5,667 nucleotides of DNA from contig JABHXI010000142.1 in assembly GCA_018657375.1 (NCBI GenBank), forward strand, positions 1-5,667. The letters are read 5' to 3'. Position numbers and translations under genes: made by a program. The DNA comes from Candidatus Nitrosopumilus sp. GTDB taxonomy: Archaea; Thermoproteota; Nitrososphaeria; Nitrososphaerales; Nitrosopumilaceae. The notes beneath the pieces are model-generated. The model was given only the letters and a program-made list of their open reading frames with translations. It was not told the origin of the DNA and searched no databases. Positions 1 through 5,667 of the stretch are shown here, piece by piece. Within the stretch, counting starts at the first letter, position 1; every line of letters starts with the position of its first letter.

Positions 1-1236
1 ATATTCAGTTAAATCTTCAGTGTTACCATTCCCAACGATAATAGATTCACCATAATCATCGTATTGTGGTCTTCCAGCTCTACCGCAAAGTTGTTTGTAT
101 TCTAAAATACTAATGGGTCTATTTGCACCAATTTTTGCATTATATCTATTGATATTTGAAATTACAACTCTCCTTGCTGGAAGATTGACACCAGCAGCTA
201 AAGTTGGAGTTGATGATAGTAGTTTAATTGTTCCTTTACGAAATTCTTTTTCTACAATTTCTCTACATTTTTGATTTAATCCTGCATGATGAAACGCAAC
301 TCCTTTTTTTATAAGAGTTGCCAAAGTTTTTACAATTTCTGTATGCTCATTTTCTGCAAGAATTTGTTTTGATGTTTTTTCTAATGCAGATAATTCCTTT
401 TTTTGTAAAAATTGCGAAATAATGTCAGATGCTTTTGTCGCAAGCGATTTTGAACTCACCCTAGTTGCGGCAAAAACTAGAGACTGACCACCTTCCTGAA
501 CACATTGTACGCCTAAATCTATAGGAATTCCCCGTAAACTAGGCTTAACCTCAAATGTTTTGCCATCACTCATTGTAACTTGTCCTCCATCACATACCCC
601 TTCAGATAATGGAACTGGTCTCCAGTCATTTTTTACTAATTTGCAATCAAGCCATTTTGCAATTTCATCAGAATTAGTTATTGTTGCACTAAGACCAACG
701 ATTTGGGGTTTAGTATCTAATAATTTTAAATGAGTTAAAATCATTTCAAGTGTTGGGCCCCTACCTTCATCTCCAATCAAATGGACTTCATCGGATATCA
801 CCAAACCAATTTCTTCAATCCATTCAGCACCATGTCTAATTATAGAATCCATTTTTTCATTGGTTAAAATTAAAACATTACTACTTTCTAAATTTTTTTC
901 AATATGCTCAAAATCCCCAGTGGAAATACCTGTTTTAATTTTATTACCAATAGAAATTTTTTCTAGTTTTTTAAATTCTGTAAATTTTTCAGCAGCTAAT
1001 GCACGCAATGGACTAAGATAAACTACCTTGCCCTTATTTTTTGAAAGGTAGCTAAGCATTGCAAGCATTGCAATCAAAGTTTTTCCACTTGCAGTGGGTG
1101 CGGAAACCAAAATACTTTTTCCATTCAATAATCCAAACTTGACACTATCAGATTGTGGAGGATATAATTTTTGATAGACTTGTGATTTTAAAAAATTAAT
1201 TGCAGAGTCCGGAAGTGGTAGTGTGTCTATTTTCAT
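1..1236 (-). CDS. hel308: Hel308-type superfamily 2 DNA helicase, C-terminal part cut off by the window
   Basis: This is an ATP-dependent 3'-5' DNA helicase of the Ski2-like Hel308 (Hjm) family, which in archaea unwinds forked DNA and acts in repair and restart of stalled replication forks. The 412 visible codons cover both RecA-like domains. A Q-motif glutamine is at residue 28, Walker A APTASGKT at 46-53, the DEVH box at 149-152, SAT at 183-185, and motif VI GRAGRP at 385-390. Motif V reads TPTLAAGVNLPARR, and the segments RGPTLE and FHHAGL are also strongly Hel308-like. The family is usually about 700 residues, so the winged-helix, ratchet and helix-loop-helix domains lie beyond the left edge. 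The start ATG sits in an ATGA that also holds the mcm stop. No good Shine-Dalgarno precedes it, so translation probably depends on the upstream gene. Other Ski2-type helicases are possible but fit less well. Confidence 0.9.
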   Translation of the reverse strand, partial: MKIDTLPLPDSAINFLKSQVYQKLYPPQSDSVKFGLLNGKSILVSAPTASGKTLIAMLAMLSYLSKNKGKVVYLSPLRALAAEKFTEFKKLEKISIGNKIKTGISTGDFEHIEKNLESSNVLILTNEKMDSIIRHGAEWIEEIGLVISDEVHLIGDEGRGPTLEMILTHLKLLDTKPQIVGLSATITNSDEIAKWLDCKLVKNDWRPVPLSEGVCDGGQVTMSDGKTFEVKPSLRGIPIDLGVQCVQEGGQSLVFAATRVSSKSLATKASDIISQFLQKKELSALEKTSKQILAENEHTEIVKTLATLIKKGVAFHHAGLNQKCREIVEKEFRKGTIKLLSSTPTLAAGVNLPARRVVISNINRYNAKIGANRPISILEYKQLCGRAGRPQYDDYGESIIVGNGNTEDLTEY

Positions 1237-3320
1237 ACTCGGTTATAATGACCAGGTTTTGATTCATAAATAGATGCTTCTCTGAGCATTCGTCTAATGT
1301 AATTTCTTGCTTCCTCTTCACTGAATTTTTCACTTTTTTCAAGTTCTTCTACAAAGGCTCTTTCTTCAACTGGGACTTTATTATCACCTTCGAGGCTTTT
1401 TAGAACATCCATGAATAATTGCATTTTTGAAACCTCACTTCTTGGTTTTCCCTGCAGTACGCCAAGATCAACTTTGCCAGTATTAACATCAACGCCTGCA
1501 TCTTGAAGCATACTTTGAATTAGAAATATCGCACGTTCGGCATCTTCCTCTTCAACTTTATCTTTCATGAGTAATCTAGCCCTGGCAGTTGAAAGTCGAA
1601 TAATTCCTTCCAATTGTCTAGGAGTCACAGTGATCATTTCCTCAGATTCAACATTTCTCATCTGGAGGTAATAATCAAGAATTTTTGCTTCGGCTTCTTT
1701 TGTTAGCTCAGGTCTACCACGTTTTGCATATGAAAGATATTTTGTTAACAAATCAACTTCAATTACAGATTTTTTATCAGTTCCAGAGCTAGTATTTCTC
1801 CTAATGATGTGTTTGGCAATTTGCATATCTCTTTCTTTAGTAGGAATATCCCTAACAACAAAAATTAAATCAAATCTTGTCAATAACGGAATAGGTAAAT
1901 TCACATTTTCGGTAATATTTTTGAATGGATCATATTTTCCATACATAGGGTTTGCTGCAGCTAAAATGGATGTTCTAGCATTTAGCGTAGCTACAATTCC
2001 ACCTTTTGCAATACTTGCAGATTGTTGTTCCATAACTTCGTGCAGTGCACTTCTATCTTCAGGTTTCATTTTATCAAATTCGTCTATGCTTACTAAACCC
2101 TGATCACCTAGTACAACTGCACCAGCTTCTAACATCATAATTCCTGTTTTATCACGTACTACAGCAGCTGTAAGTCCCGCAGCTGTTGAACCTCTACCAG
2201 AAGTATACAAACCTCGTGGTGCAATTCTTGCACAAAATTTTAACATTTCACTTTTTGCAGTACCAGGATCTCCAACTAAAAATACATTAATGTCACCCCT
2301 AACCTTACTGCCGTCTCCCAATAATCGTTGATTGGAACCAACAATAAGTAAGAGAATAGCTTCTTTGATTAACGTTTGACCTTGTATGTGCGGTGCAAAT
2401 GAATCAATTAATCTTTGATAGACATCAGAACTTTGACCAAGAGCTTTGATTCGTTTTTCTTCTTCTGGAGAAATTTCCTCTCTGCCAATTTTTCTATCAG
2501 TTTTAGAACCACGACCACTTAAAAATTCAATATTATTGCCTTCAATTCTTAATCGATATAATCCGCTATGGCCTCTTTGAACACCTGCAACAGACTCCTG
2601 TTCAACTCTGACCACACCTGTAAGAATAATTCTGTCCCCAGGTCTTGAATTATCAACTAAATCCTGCCTAATTGTGACATCAATATAATGGGGCAATTGT
2701 CCAGGAGGCAAATCTTCAGGAAGTTCTTGTAATCTAAGAATTTGAAAATCAATGAACTTGCTTGCTTCTGGTTTTAATTCAAAATCTCTTTGCTTACAAC
2801 TGGGATTATCACAAATTACTGGAATTTTTGCATCCATTCCTTTCAATTGTATTATTTTTGTAGTGTGTTCATCAGGACAAACAAAAACTAATTCCTTTGC
2901 AAGCGGTTTAACTTCTGATGCCCTAACAACCATTCCCGAAACACTAGTAATATTTCCAATTGTTTCAGCATTAATTTGTCTCAAACTTCTCTCTAGTGGA
3001 AAGTTAGCTATTCTTACACGAACTTCTTCCTTAATTTTTTCAGCATAGCTTGGAAATCTTGTTTGTAATGCTTCCTTTATCGCTCTACCAAAAGCATCAA
3101 AAATTCTATCAGGATTTTCAGAAAATATAATCTCTATCTCAGGTTCAGTTACAAGATCATTATAGTCAACTACAATGTATTTTGCATTTTTGGGCATCAT
3201 TGAATCAATTGCATCAACATATGTGTAATTTCCTTGTTTATTCTTGAATCTAGTTAAAAATTGTTTTACCTTATCTGATAATGCAGAATCAGTAAATGTG
3301 CTAGTTTGAGTATTACTCAT
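1233..3320 (-). CDS. mcm: Replicative DNA helicase MCM
   Basis: This is the minichromosome maintenance helicase, the hexameric AAA+ motor that unwinds DNA at the archaeal fork with GINS and a Cdc45/RecJ-like partner. It is 695 residues from the ATG at 3320. The N-terminal domain (about 1-265) holds a zinc-ribbon with C148, H152, C170 and C175, followed by the allosteric loop LPEDLPPGQLPHY. The AAA+ core has Walker A GDPGTAKS at 350-357, Walker B with D413-E414, sensor 1 AAANP at 454-458, the arginine finger in LLTRFD (R482) and sensor 2 near R568. A winged-helix domain fills roughly the last 70 residues. A TTG at 3326 would add two residues. ATG 3320 is preferred because a GGGGGA motif lies six bases upstream of it but directly abuts the TTG. 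The gene overlaps the GINS gene by 8 bases and hel308 by 4. All motor residues look intact, and there is no intein. Confidence 0.97.
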   Translation of the reverse strand: MSNTQTSTFTDSALSDKVKQFLTRFKNKQGNYTYVDAIDSMMPKNAKYIVVDYNDLVTEPEIEIIFSENPDRIFDAFGRAIKEALQTRFPSYAEKIKEEVRVRIANFPLERSLRQINAETIGNITSVSGMVVRASEVKPLAKELVFVCPDEHTTKIIQLKGMDAKIPVICDNPSCKQRDFELKPEASKFIDFQILRLQELPEDLPPGQLPHYIDVTIRQDLVDNSRPGDRIILTGVVRVEQESVAGVQRGHSGLYRLRIEGNNIEFLSGRGSKTDRKIGREEISPEEEKRIKALGQSSDVYQRLIDSFAPHIQGQTLIKEAILLLIVGSNQRLLGDGSKVRGDINVFLVGDPGTAKSEMLKFCARIAPRGLYTSGRGSTAAGLTAAVVRDKTGIMMLEAGAVVLGDQGLVSIDEFDKMKPEDRSALHEVMEQQSASIAKGGIVATLNARTSILAAANPMYGKYDPFKNITENVNLPIPLLTRFDLIFVVRDIPTKERDMQIAKHIIRRNTSSGTDKKSVIEVDLLTKYLSYAKRGRPELTKEAEAKILDYYLQMRNVESEEMITVTPRQLEGIIRLSTARARLLMKDKVEEEDAERAIFLIQSMLQDAGVDVNTGKVDLGVLQGKPRSEVSKMQLFMDVLKSLEGDNKVPVEERAFVEELEKSEKFSEEEARNYIRRMLREASIYESKPGHYNRV

Positions 3321-3831
3321 GTCCAATCCCCCTTACTTGATTTTCAAATTCCTTGCTATTATCATAGATAGTTTTGTAGAAAATATTTTCTTCAACTGTC
3401 AGTTGTTTGTAAATATCAGAATTTAGTTTAATGGAATCTGCAAGCTTTACAATTTTGCCTCTTCTCATTCTAAATAATTCCAACAATATACTTTCAACTT
3501 GATCAAAATCATTACGATCAAGTTCTTTTATTGATTCTTTTAATTTTATATAAAAATGAGGTTCTAATGTGGATAATTGATATTCTCCAACCATTTTTTC
3601 TTTAGACAATGCTTGTTTTAATTGAGTAATCATGTCAGGGGAATCCAACGTGCCGACACCGCTATCATTCAAGATTTTTCCAATCCATTGAGGCATGTTA
3701 TTTGTATCACCCTGAACACCTTCAATTTTGATGCCAGCAATATTGTATTTAAAATCCTGATTAACTGTAACTTTAGCATCCTTTAGCATATATCCTATAG
3801 TGTGTACTTTTTCTATTTTTTCAATTTCCAT
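3313..3831 (-). CDS. GINS replication complex subunit, Gins23-like
   Basis: This is a 172-residue subunit of the archaeal GINS complex, which binds MCM and the Cdc45/RecJ-like protein and stimulates fork unwinding. The small B domain appears to come first (about 1-62): it is beta-rich and ends in MPQWIGKIL (46-54), matching the 'P-x-W-hydrophobic-x-x-L' signature. A helical A domain follows (about 65-170), with LEPHFY (89-94) and a basic RMRRGKIVKLA helix (121-131). The B-then-A order is that of the Psf2/Psf3 (Gins23) branch, and Gins23 is also the subunit encoded next to mcm in Sulfolobus. The 'R-x-x-KI-x-x-LA' helix also recalls Gins51, so the branch is inferred and the symbol is left blank. 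The gene is first in the cluster, and mcm begins inside its last codons. The start ATG is preceded by a GTGAT ribosome site at a spacing of five. Confidence 0.82.
   Translation of the reverse strand: MEIEKIEKVHTIGYMLKDAKVTVNQDFKYNIAGIKIEGVQGDTNNMPQWIGKILNDSGVGTLDSPDMITQLKQALSKEKMVGEYQLSTLEPHFYIKLKESIKELDRNDFDQVESILLELFRMRRGKIVKLADSIKLNSDIYKQLTVEENIFYKTIYDNSKEFENQVRGIGHE
3326..3332 (-). promoter_or_regulatory. Shine-Dalgarno of mcm
   Basis: On the minus strand GGGGGAT stands six bases (counting from GGGGGA) before ATG 3320. It lies inside the last codons of the GINS gene. It decides the mcm start: the alternative TTG at 3326 would have this purine run immediately against it, leaving no room for a normal ribosome spacing. 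The match to the archaeal anti-SD is good but not perfect. Confidence 0.6.
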
Positions 3832-3836
3832 ATGAG

Positions 3837-3841
3837 ATCAC
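3837..3841 (-). promoter_or_regulatory. Shine-Dalgarno of the GINS gene
   Basis: GTGAT on the minus strand lies five bases before ATG 3831. It matches the GGTGAT core complementary to the 3' end of archaeal 16S rRNA and supports this start. If it is used, the transcript has an untranslated leader and is not leaderless. Confidence 0.45.
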
Positions 3842-3853
3842 TTATCAATTTTA

Positions 3854-3872
3854 GATCCTCAAGTATCGGATC
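3854..3872. repeat. Inverted repeat GATCC-N9-GGATC before the GINS gene
   Basis: A perfect five-base inverted repeat with a nine-base spacer lies 22 bases upstream of the GINS start. Its arms are 14 bases apart, somewhat more than one helical turn. It could be a binding site for a dimeric regulator, or a weak hairpin in the mRNA leader. The arms are short, so it could also be chance. Confidence 0.4.
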
Positions 3873-3910
3873 GATCAATTCTGTTAACAATTTGGTGAGA
3901 TCATTTGATC

Positions 3911-3920
3911 CTAATTAATC
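3911..3920 (-). promoter_or_regulatory. Candidate TATA box for the GINS-mcm-hel308 operon
   Basis: On the minus strand GATTAATTAG offers an AT-rich box. A start site 25-27 bases downstream would fall near 3889 and give a leader of roughly 58 bases. That leader would contain the GATCC/GGATC inverted repeat and the Shine-Dalgarno. ACATATAG-like sequence near 3963-3970 is an alternative, more distant box. Confidence 0.25.
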
Positions 3921-3993
3921 ACAGCCTGACTACAGTGTACATTAGAACAGATTTTCATTTTAACATATAGGATATCACAATAACCAATTCGGA

Positions 3994-4000
3994 TTTATTA
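3994..4000 (+). promoter_or_regulatory. Candidate TATA box for rfcS
   Basis: TTTATTA is centred about 29 bases before the rfcS ATG. With the usual 25-27 base distance from box to start site, transcription would begin within a few bases of the ATG, giving a leaderless or nearly leaderless mRNA. This agrees with the weak ribosome site (only TGAT at 4016-4019). There is no clear BRE upstream, so this is a plausible choice rather than a firm one. Confidence 0.3.
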
Positions 4001-4025
4001 GTGGGATTATAGTTTTGATGTTCAT

Positions 4026-4976
4026 ATGTCTGCAACAGGAATGTGGGTAGAAAAATATCGACCTAAAGAAATTTCAGAGGTTATAGGTCAAACTGAAATT
4101 ATTGGAAGTTTAAATGCATTAATCAAAGATCCGACAGATATGCCTCATTTGATGTTTTCAGGTTCTGCAGGAGTAGGCAAAACAACTACAGCATTATGCA
4201 TTACAAGACAAATTCTAGGAGACAATATTGAAGGAAATCTTCTAGAGCTAAATGCTTCTGATGAAAGAGGCATAGGCATGGTTAGAGAAAAAGTGAAAAA
4301 ATTTTCAGCTTTTGCAGGATTATCAAATGCACCATTTAAAATTATTATTTTGGACGAAGCAGATGAGATGACGTCAGATGCTCAAACAGCATTAAGAAGA
4401 ATCATAGAAGACACTGCTAAAATTTGCAGATTTATTTTAATTGCAAATAATGTTTCAAAAATTATTGATCCAATTCAAAGTAGATGCGCTACATTCAAGT
4501 TTACCACAGTGTCAGAAGAAGACATCATAGACAGGTTAGAAGTAATTTCTAAAAAAGAAAAAGTGAAGACAAATAAAAAAGGTCTAAAAGCAATTTATGA
4601 TTATTCAGAAGGGGACTTAAGACATGCGATTAATTTAATGCAAGCAACTGCAAGTCTTGGTGAAATTACTGAAGAAAATGTAAAAGTCTCATCAGGGTTA
4701 ACTAAAACAAGCGATGTGGATGAAGTTTTAAAAATTGCACTATCAGGCGATGTCATAAAATCAAGAGAAAAAATGATCGAATTGATTAAAGTTTATGGGA
4801 TGTCAGTATCAGATTTTCTCAAATACATTAACTCAGCAGTCTTCAAATCTAAACATAAAAAATTATCAGACATTTTAGAAATAGTAGCAAAGTACGATTA
4901 TAGAATTTTAGTTGGGGCAAATTCTGAAATTCAATTATCTGCAATGCTTGCAGAACTTGCAAAAATAGAAAAATAA
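4026..4976 (+). CDS. rfcS: Replication factor C small subunit (clamp loader ATPase)
   Basis: RfcS forms the clamp loader with the large subunit RfcL. The complex opens the PCNA ring and places it on primer-template DNA using ATP. The 316-residue length is normal for the archaeal small subunit. RFC box WVEKYRPK is at 7-14, Walker A SGSAGVGKTT at 45-54 (Lys52), the LDEADEM Walker B at 109-115, the NNVSKIIDPIQSRC segment with the SRC arginine finger at 152-154, and sensor 2 GDLRHAIN at 196-203. The rest is the helical lid and collar domain. The Walker A loop reads G-S-A-G-V rather than the common G-P-P-G-T, but the catalytic Lys and Thr remain. The gene stands alone on the plus strand, divergent from the GINS operon. 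Its stop is three bases from the 3' end of a convergent tRNA gene. rfcL is not in this window. Confidence 0.96.
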   Translation: MSATGMWVEKYRPKEISEVIGQTEIIGSLNALIKDPTDMPHLMFSGSAGVGKTTTALCITRQILGDNIEGNLLELNASDERGIGMVREKVKKFSAFAGLSNAPFKIIILDEADEMTSDAQTALRRIIEDTAKICRFILIANNVSKIIDPIQSRCATFKFTTVSEEDIIDRLEVISKKEKVKTNKKGLKAIYDYSEGDLRHAINLMQATASLGEITEENVKVSSGLTKTSDVDEVLKIALSGDVIKSREKMIELIKVYGMSVSDFLKYINSAVFKSKHKKLSDILEIVAKYDYRILVGANSEIQLSAMLAELAKIEK

Positions 4977-4979
4977 AAA
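4961..4979 (-). terminator. T-rich terminator of tRNA-Ser, inside the end of rfcS
   Basis: Directly after the tRNA discriminator base, the minus strand reads GTTTTTATTTTTC and then TATTTTTGC. Oligo-T tracts like this end archaeal transcripts. The tract is also the complement of the last lysine-rich codons and stop of rfcS (ending A-K-I-E-K), so the same bases serve as coding sequence on the other strand. Confidence 0.5.
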
Positions 4980-5063
4980 CGCCGAGAGAGGGATTTGAAC
5001 CCCCGCGTACTTGCGTACACAGGCTCTCAAGGCCCGCGCTCTACCGGACTAAGCGACCTCGGC
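4980..5063 (-). tRNA. tRNA-Ser (anticodon UGA)
   Basis: This 84-base class II tRNA decodes UCA and probably other UCN serine codons. The acceptor stem pairs GCCGAGG with TCTCGGC (one G-U at the last pair), with discriminator G73, which is typical of serine. The D arm closes GCT with AGC and the loop contains GG. The anticodon stem pairs CGGGC with GCCTG around loop CTTGAGA, giving anticodon TGA. The long variable arm can form GTAC/GTAC capped by GCAA, as expected for serine. The T arm has GGGGG and CCCTC around TTCAAAT. CCA is not encoded and there is no intron. The anticodon is read by folding the sequence by hand. Confidence 0.96.
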
Positions 5064-5082
5064 AAAAAATGTTGAAAATAGT

Positions 5083-5106
5083 GATTAAAATCTGTTGATA
5101 ATTAAA
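5083..5106 (-). promoter_or_regulatory. Candidate promoter of tRNA-Ser
   Basis: Two TATA-like boxes lie upstream of the tRNA on the minus strand. TTTAATTA (5099-5106) would start transcription 13-15 bases before the tRNA. ATTTTAATC (5083-5091) would start it almost at the mature 5' end. Either is possible, and neither has a clear BRE. Confidence 0.3.
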
Positions 5107-5109
5107 TAG

Positions 5110-5131
5110 AAAAATAAGAAAAAAGAAAAAA
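5110..5131 (-). terminator. Oligo-T terminator after the ferredoxin gene
   Basis: Starting three bases after the ferredoxin stop codon, the minus strand carries two runs of six T and one of five, interrupted only by single C or TA bases. There is no hairpin, which fits archaeal intrinsic termination at T tracts. It would separate the ferredoxin transcript from the tRNA downstream. Confidence 0.65.
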
Positions 5132-5134
5132 TCT

Positions 5135-5667
5135 TTAATCGTGTGCGTGTGGATTTTCGCCGCTGGATTTCATAAGTACATATGTTCCGGCTGCTTTTTC
5201 GTGCCATTCTTGGTTGGCTGATTCAATAAGGATTGCTCCTTCAGGACAAATTTCTTGACATGCCATACAAACCGTACAATCATGTTCTCTGATTGGTTGT
5301 GATTTGTCGGTATAATCTAATCTTTCATCCATTTCTGTTAAACCAGTACCTTCAAAAGTTGCTCCAACTGTATCTGCTGCTGGAATATCTTGTTCGGTTC
5401 TGAACCATTGAAATGTTTGAACTGGACATACACTCATGCATGAACCAGCTGCTACACATGAATCCCAATCGACTGCAACGCTAGTACCATGAATTCCAAG
5501 AGGAACTTGTTCTTCCCCTCTTTCTGCATAGGCTGCCTTTACATCTTCGTTTGAGAATGCTGCACCATCTGTTCTTCCTTCACCCCAGATATAGTGGAAA
5601 TTTTCACCATCACCGTGGCTTGTTTTTCCTTTTGGTTCTACATCGTTGTGACAAAAGTCTTCTGGTA
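5135..5667 (-). CDS. Dicluster ferredoxin similar to zinc-containing archaeal ferredoxins, N-terminus outside the window
   Basis: This is a small soluble iron-sulfur electron carrier. The open frame continues upstream to the right edge, giving 176 visible residues; numbers here count from the edge. The block GIHG-T-x-V-x-VD (57-66) before the first cluster, and CPVQTFQW (80-87), match the Zn-containing 7Fe ferredoxins of Sulfolobus. Cluster-binding motifs are C70-x5-C76-x3-C80-P and C130-x2-C133-x2-C136-x3-C140-P. Histidines H17, H24 and H59 are candidates for the zinc site. Residue 73, where I recall Asp in Sulfolobus, is Ala. A stretch of about 20 extra residues lies between the clusters, and the tail ends PHAHD. 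The ATG at 5437 falls between Cys76 and Cys80 and is internal, not the start. Partner enzymes cannot be told from this window. Confidence 0.88.
   Translation of the reverse strand, partial: PEDFCHNDVEPKGKTSHGDGENFHYIWGEGRTDGAAFSNEDVKAAYAERGEEQVPLGIHGTSVAVDWDSCVAAGSCMSVCPVQTFQWFRTEQDIPAADTVGATFEGTGLTEMDERLDYTDKSQPIREHDCTVCMACQEICPEGAILIESANQEWHEKAAGTYVLMKSSGENPHAHD

Larger units (their letters stand above)
3832..4025. promoter_or_regulatory. Divergent intergenic region between the GINS-mcm-hel308 cluster and rfcS
   Basis: These 194 bases separate two oppositely transcribed replication units and hold no credible gene. They must contain the promoters of both. The half next to the GINS gene carries six GATC sites within 3836-3910, an inverted repeat GATCC-N9-GGATC and a GTTAAC palindrome at 3883-3888. 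The half next to rfcS is plain AT-rich sequence with several TATA-like stretches, including ACATATAG at 3963-3970, which could serve either strand. Assignment of exact boxes from sequence alone is uncertain. Confidence 0.6.

Noticed and set aside
917..926. CCAGTGGAAA, resembling the core of an archaeal origin recognition box
   Set aside because: It encodes the conserved G-I-S-T-G-D segment of Hel308 on the other strand, has no G-run beside it and no second copy arranged as in an origin.
1804..2103. Plus-strand open frame of 99 codons inside mcm
   Set aside because: It lies fully antisense to the AAA+ core of mcm, has no ribosome site and resembles no protein I know; it is a shadow of the real gene.
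2752..3048. Plus-strand open frame of 98 codons inside mcm
   Set aside because: It is antisense to the conserved MCM N-terminal domain and has no independent support.
3911..3958. Minus-strand mini-ORF of 15 codons in the divergent intergenic region
   Set aside because: It is too short, has no clear ribosome site and overlaps the candidate promoter; chance is the simpler explanation.
5000..5020. GCGTAC repeated twice with two bases between
   Set aside because: This is the variable arm of tRNA-Ser, whose self-complementary GTAC stem also reads as a direct repeat.
5135..5437. Ferredoxin starting at the ATG at 5437
   Set aside because: That ATG lies between Cys76 and Cys80 of the first cluster motif. 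The frame stays open to the window edge and upstream residues match the zinc-ferredoxin N-terminal region, so it is internal.

Overview
The window looks like chromosomal DNA from an ammonia-oxidising archaeon of the Nitrosopumilus type (Thaumarchaeota/Nitrososphaerota). It is AT-rich and densely coded. It carries archaeal replication genes (MCM, GINS, small RFC subunit, Hel308), a serine tRNA without an encoded CCA, and a ferredoxin resembling the zinc-containing ferredoxins of Sulfolobus. The placement is an inference from protein character and base composition; no search was run.

Layout. Positions 1-3831, minus strand: a three-gene replication cluster read in the order GINS subunit, mcm, hel308. 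The genes overlap by 8 and 4 bases, so they are very probably one operon with coupled translation. hel308 runs off the left edge after 412 codons. Positions 3832-4025: a 194-base divergent intergenic region with candidate promoters for both sides, an inverted repeat and a dense cluster of GATC sites. Positions 4026-4976, plus strand: rfcS, the small subunit of the clamp loader. Positions 4980-5063, minus strand: tRNA-Ser(UGA), tail to tail with rfcS at a gap of three bases. Positions 5064-5134: a short spacer with a T-rich terminator for the next gene and a candidate tRNA promoter. Positions 5135-5667, minus strand: a dicluster ferredoxin whose N-terminus lies beyond the right edge.

How the genes fit together. 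MCM is the replicative helicase and GINS is its partner in the archaeal CMG-like complex. RfcS belongs to the complex that loads the PCNA clamp. Hel308 is a 3'-5' helicase that acts at stalled or damaged forks. The divergent arrangement lets one intergenic region control fork unwinding on one side and clamp loading on the other. The ferredoxin is an unrelated electron carrier. I found no mobile element, CRISPR array or sign of recent transfer. The window is mostly housekeeping, and its unusual points are in regulation and protein detail rather than in a new system.
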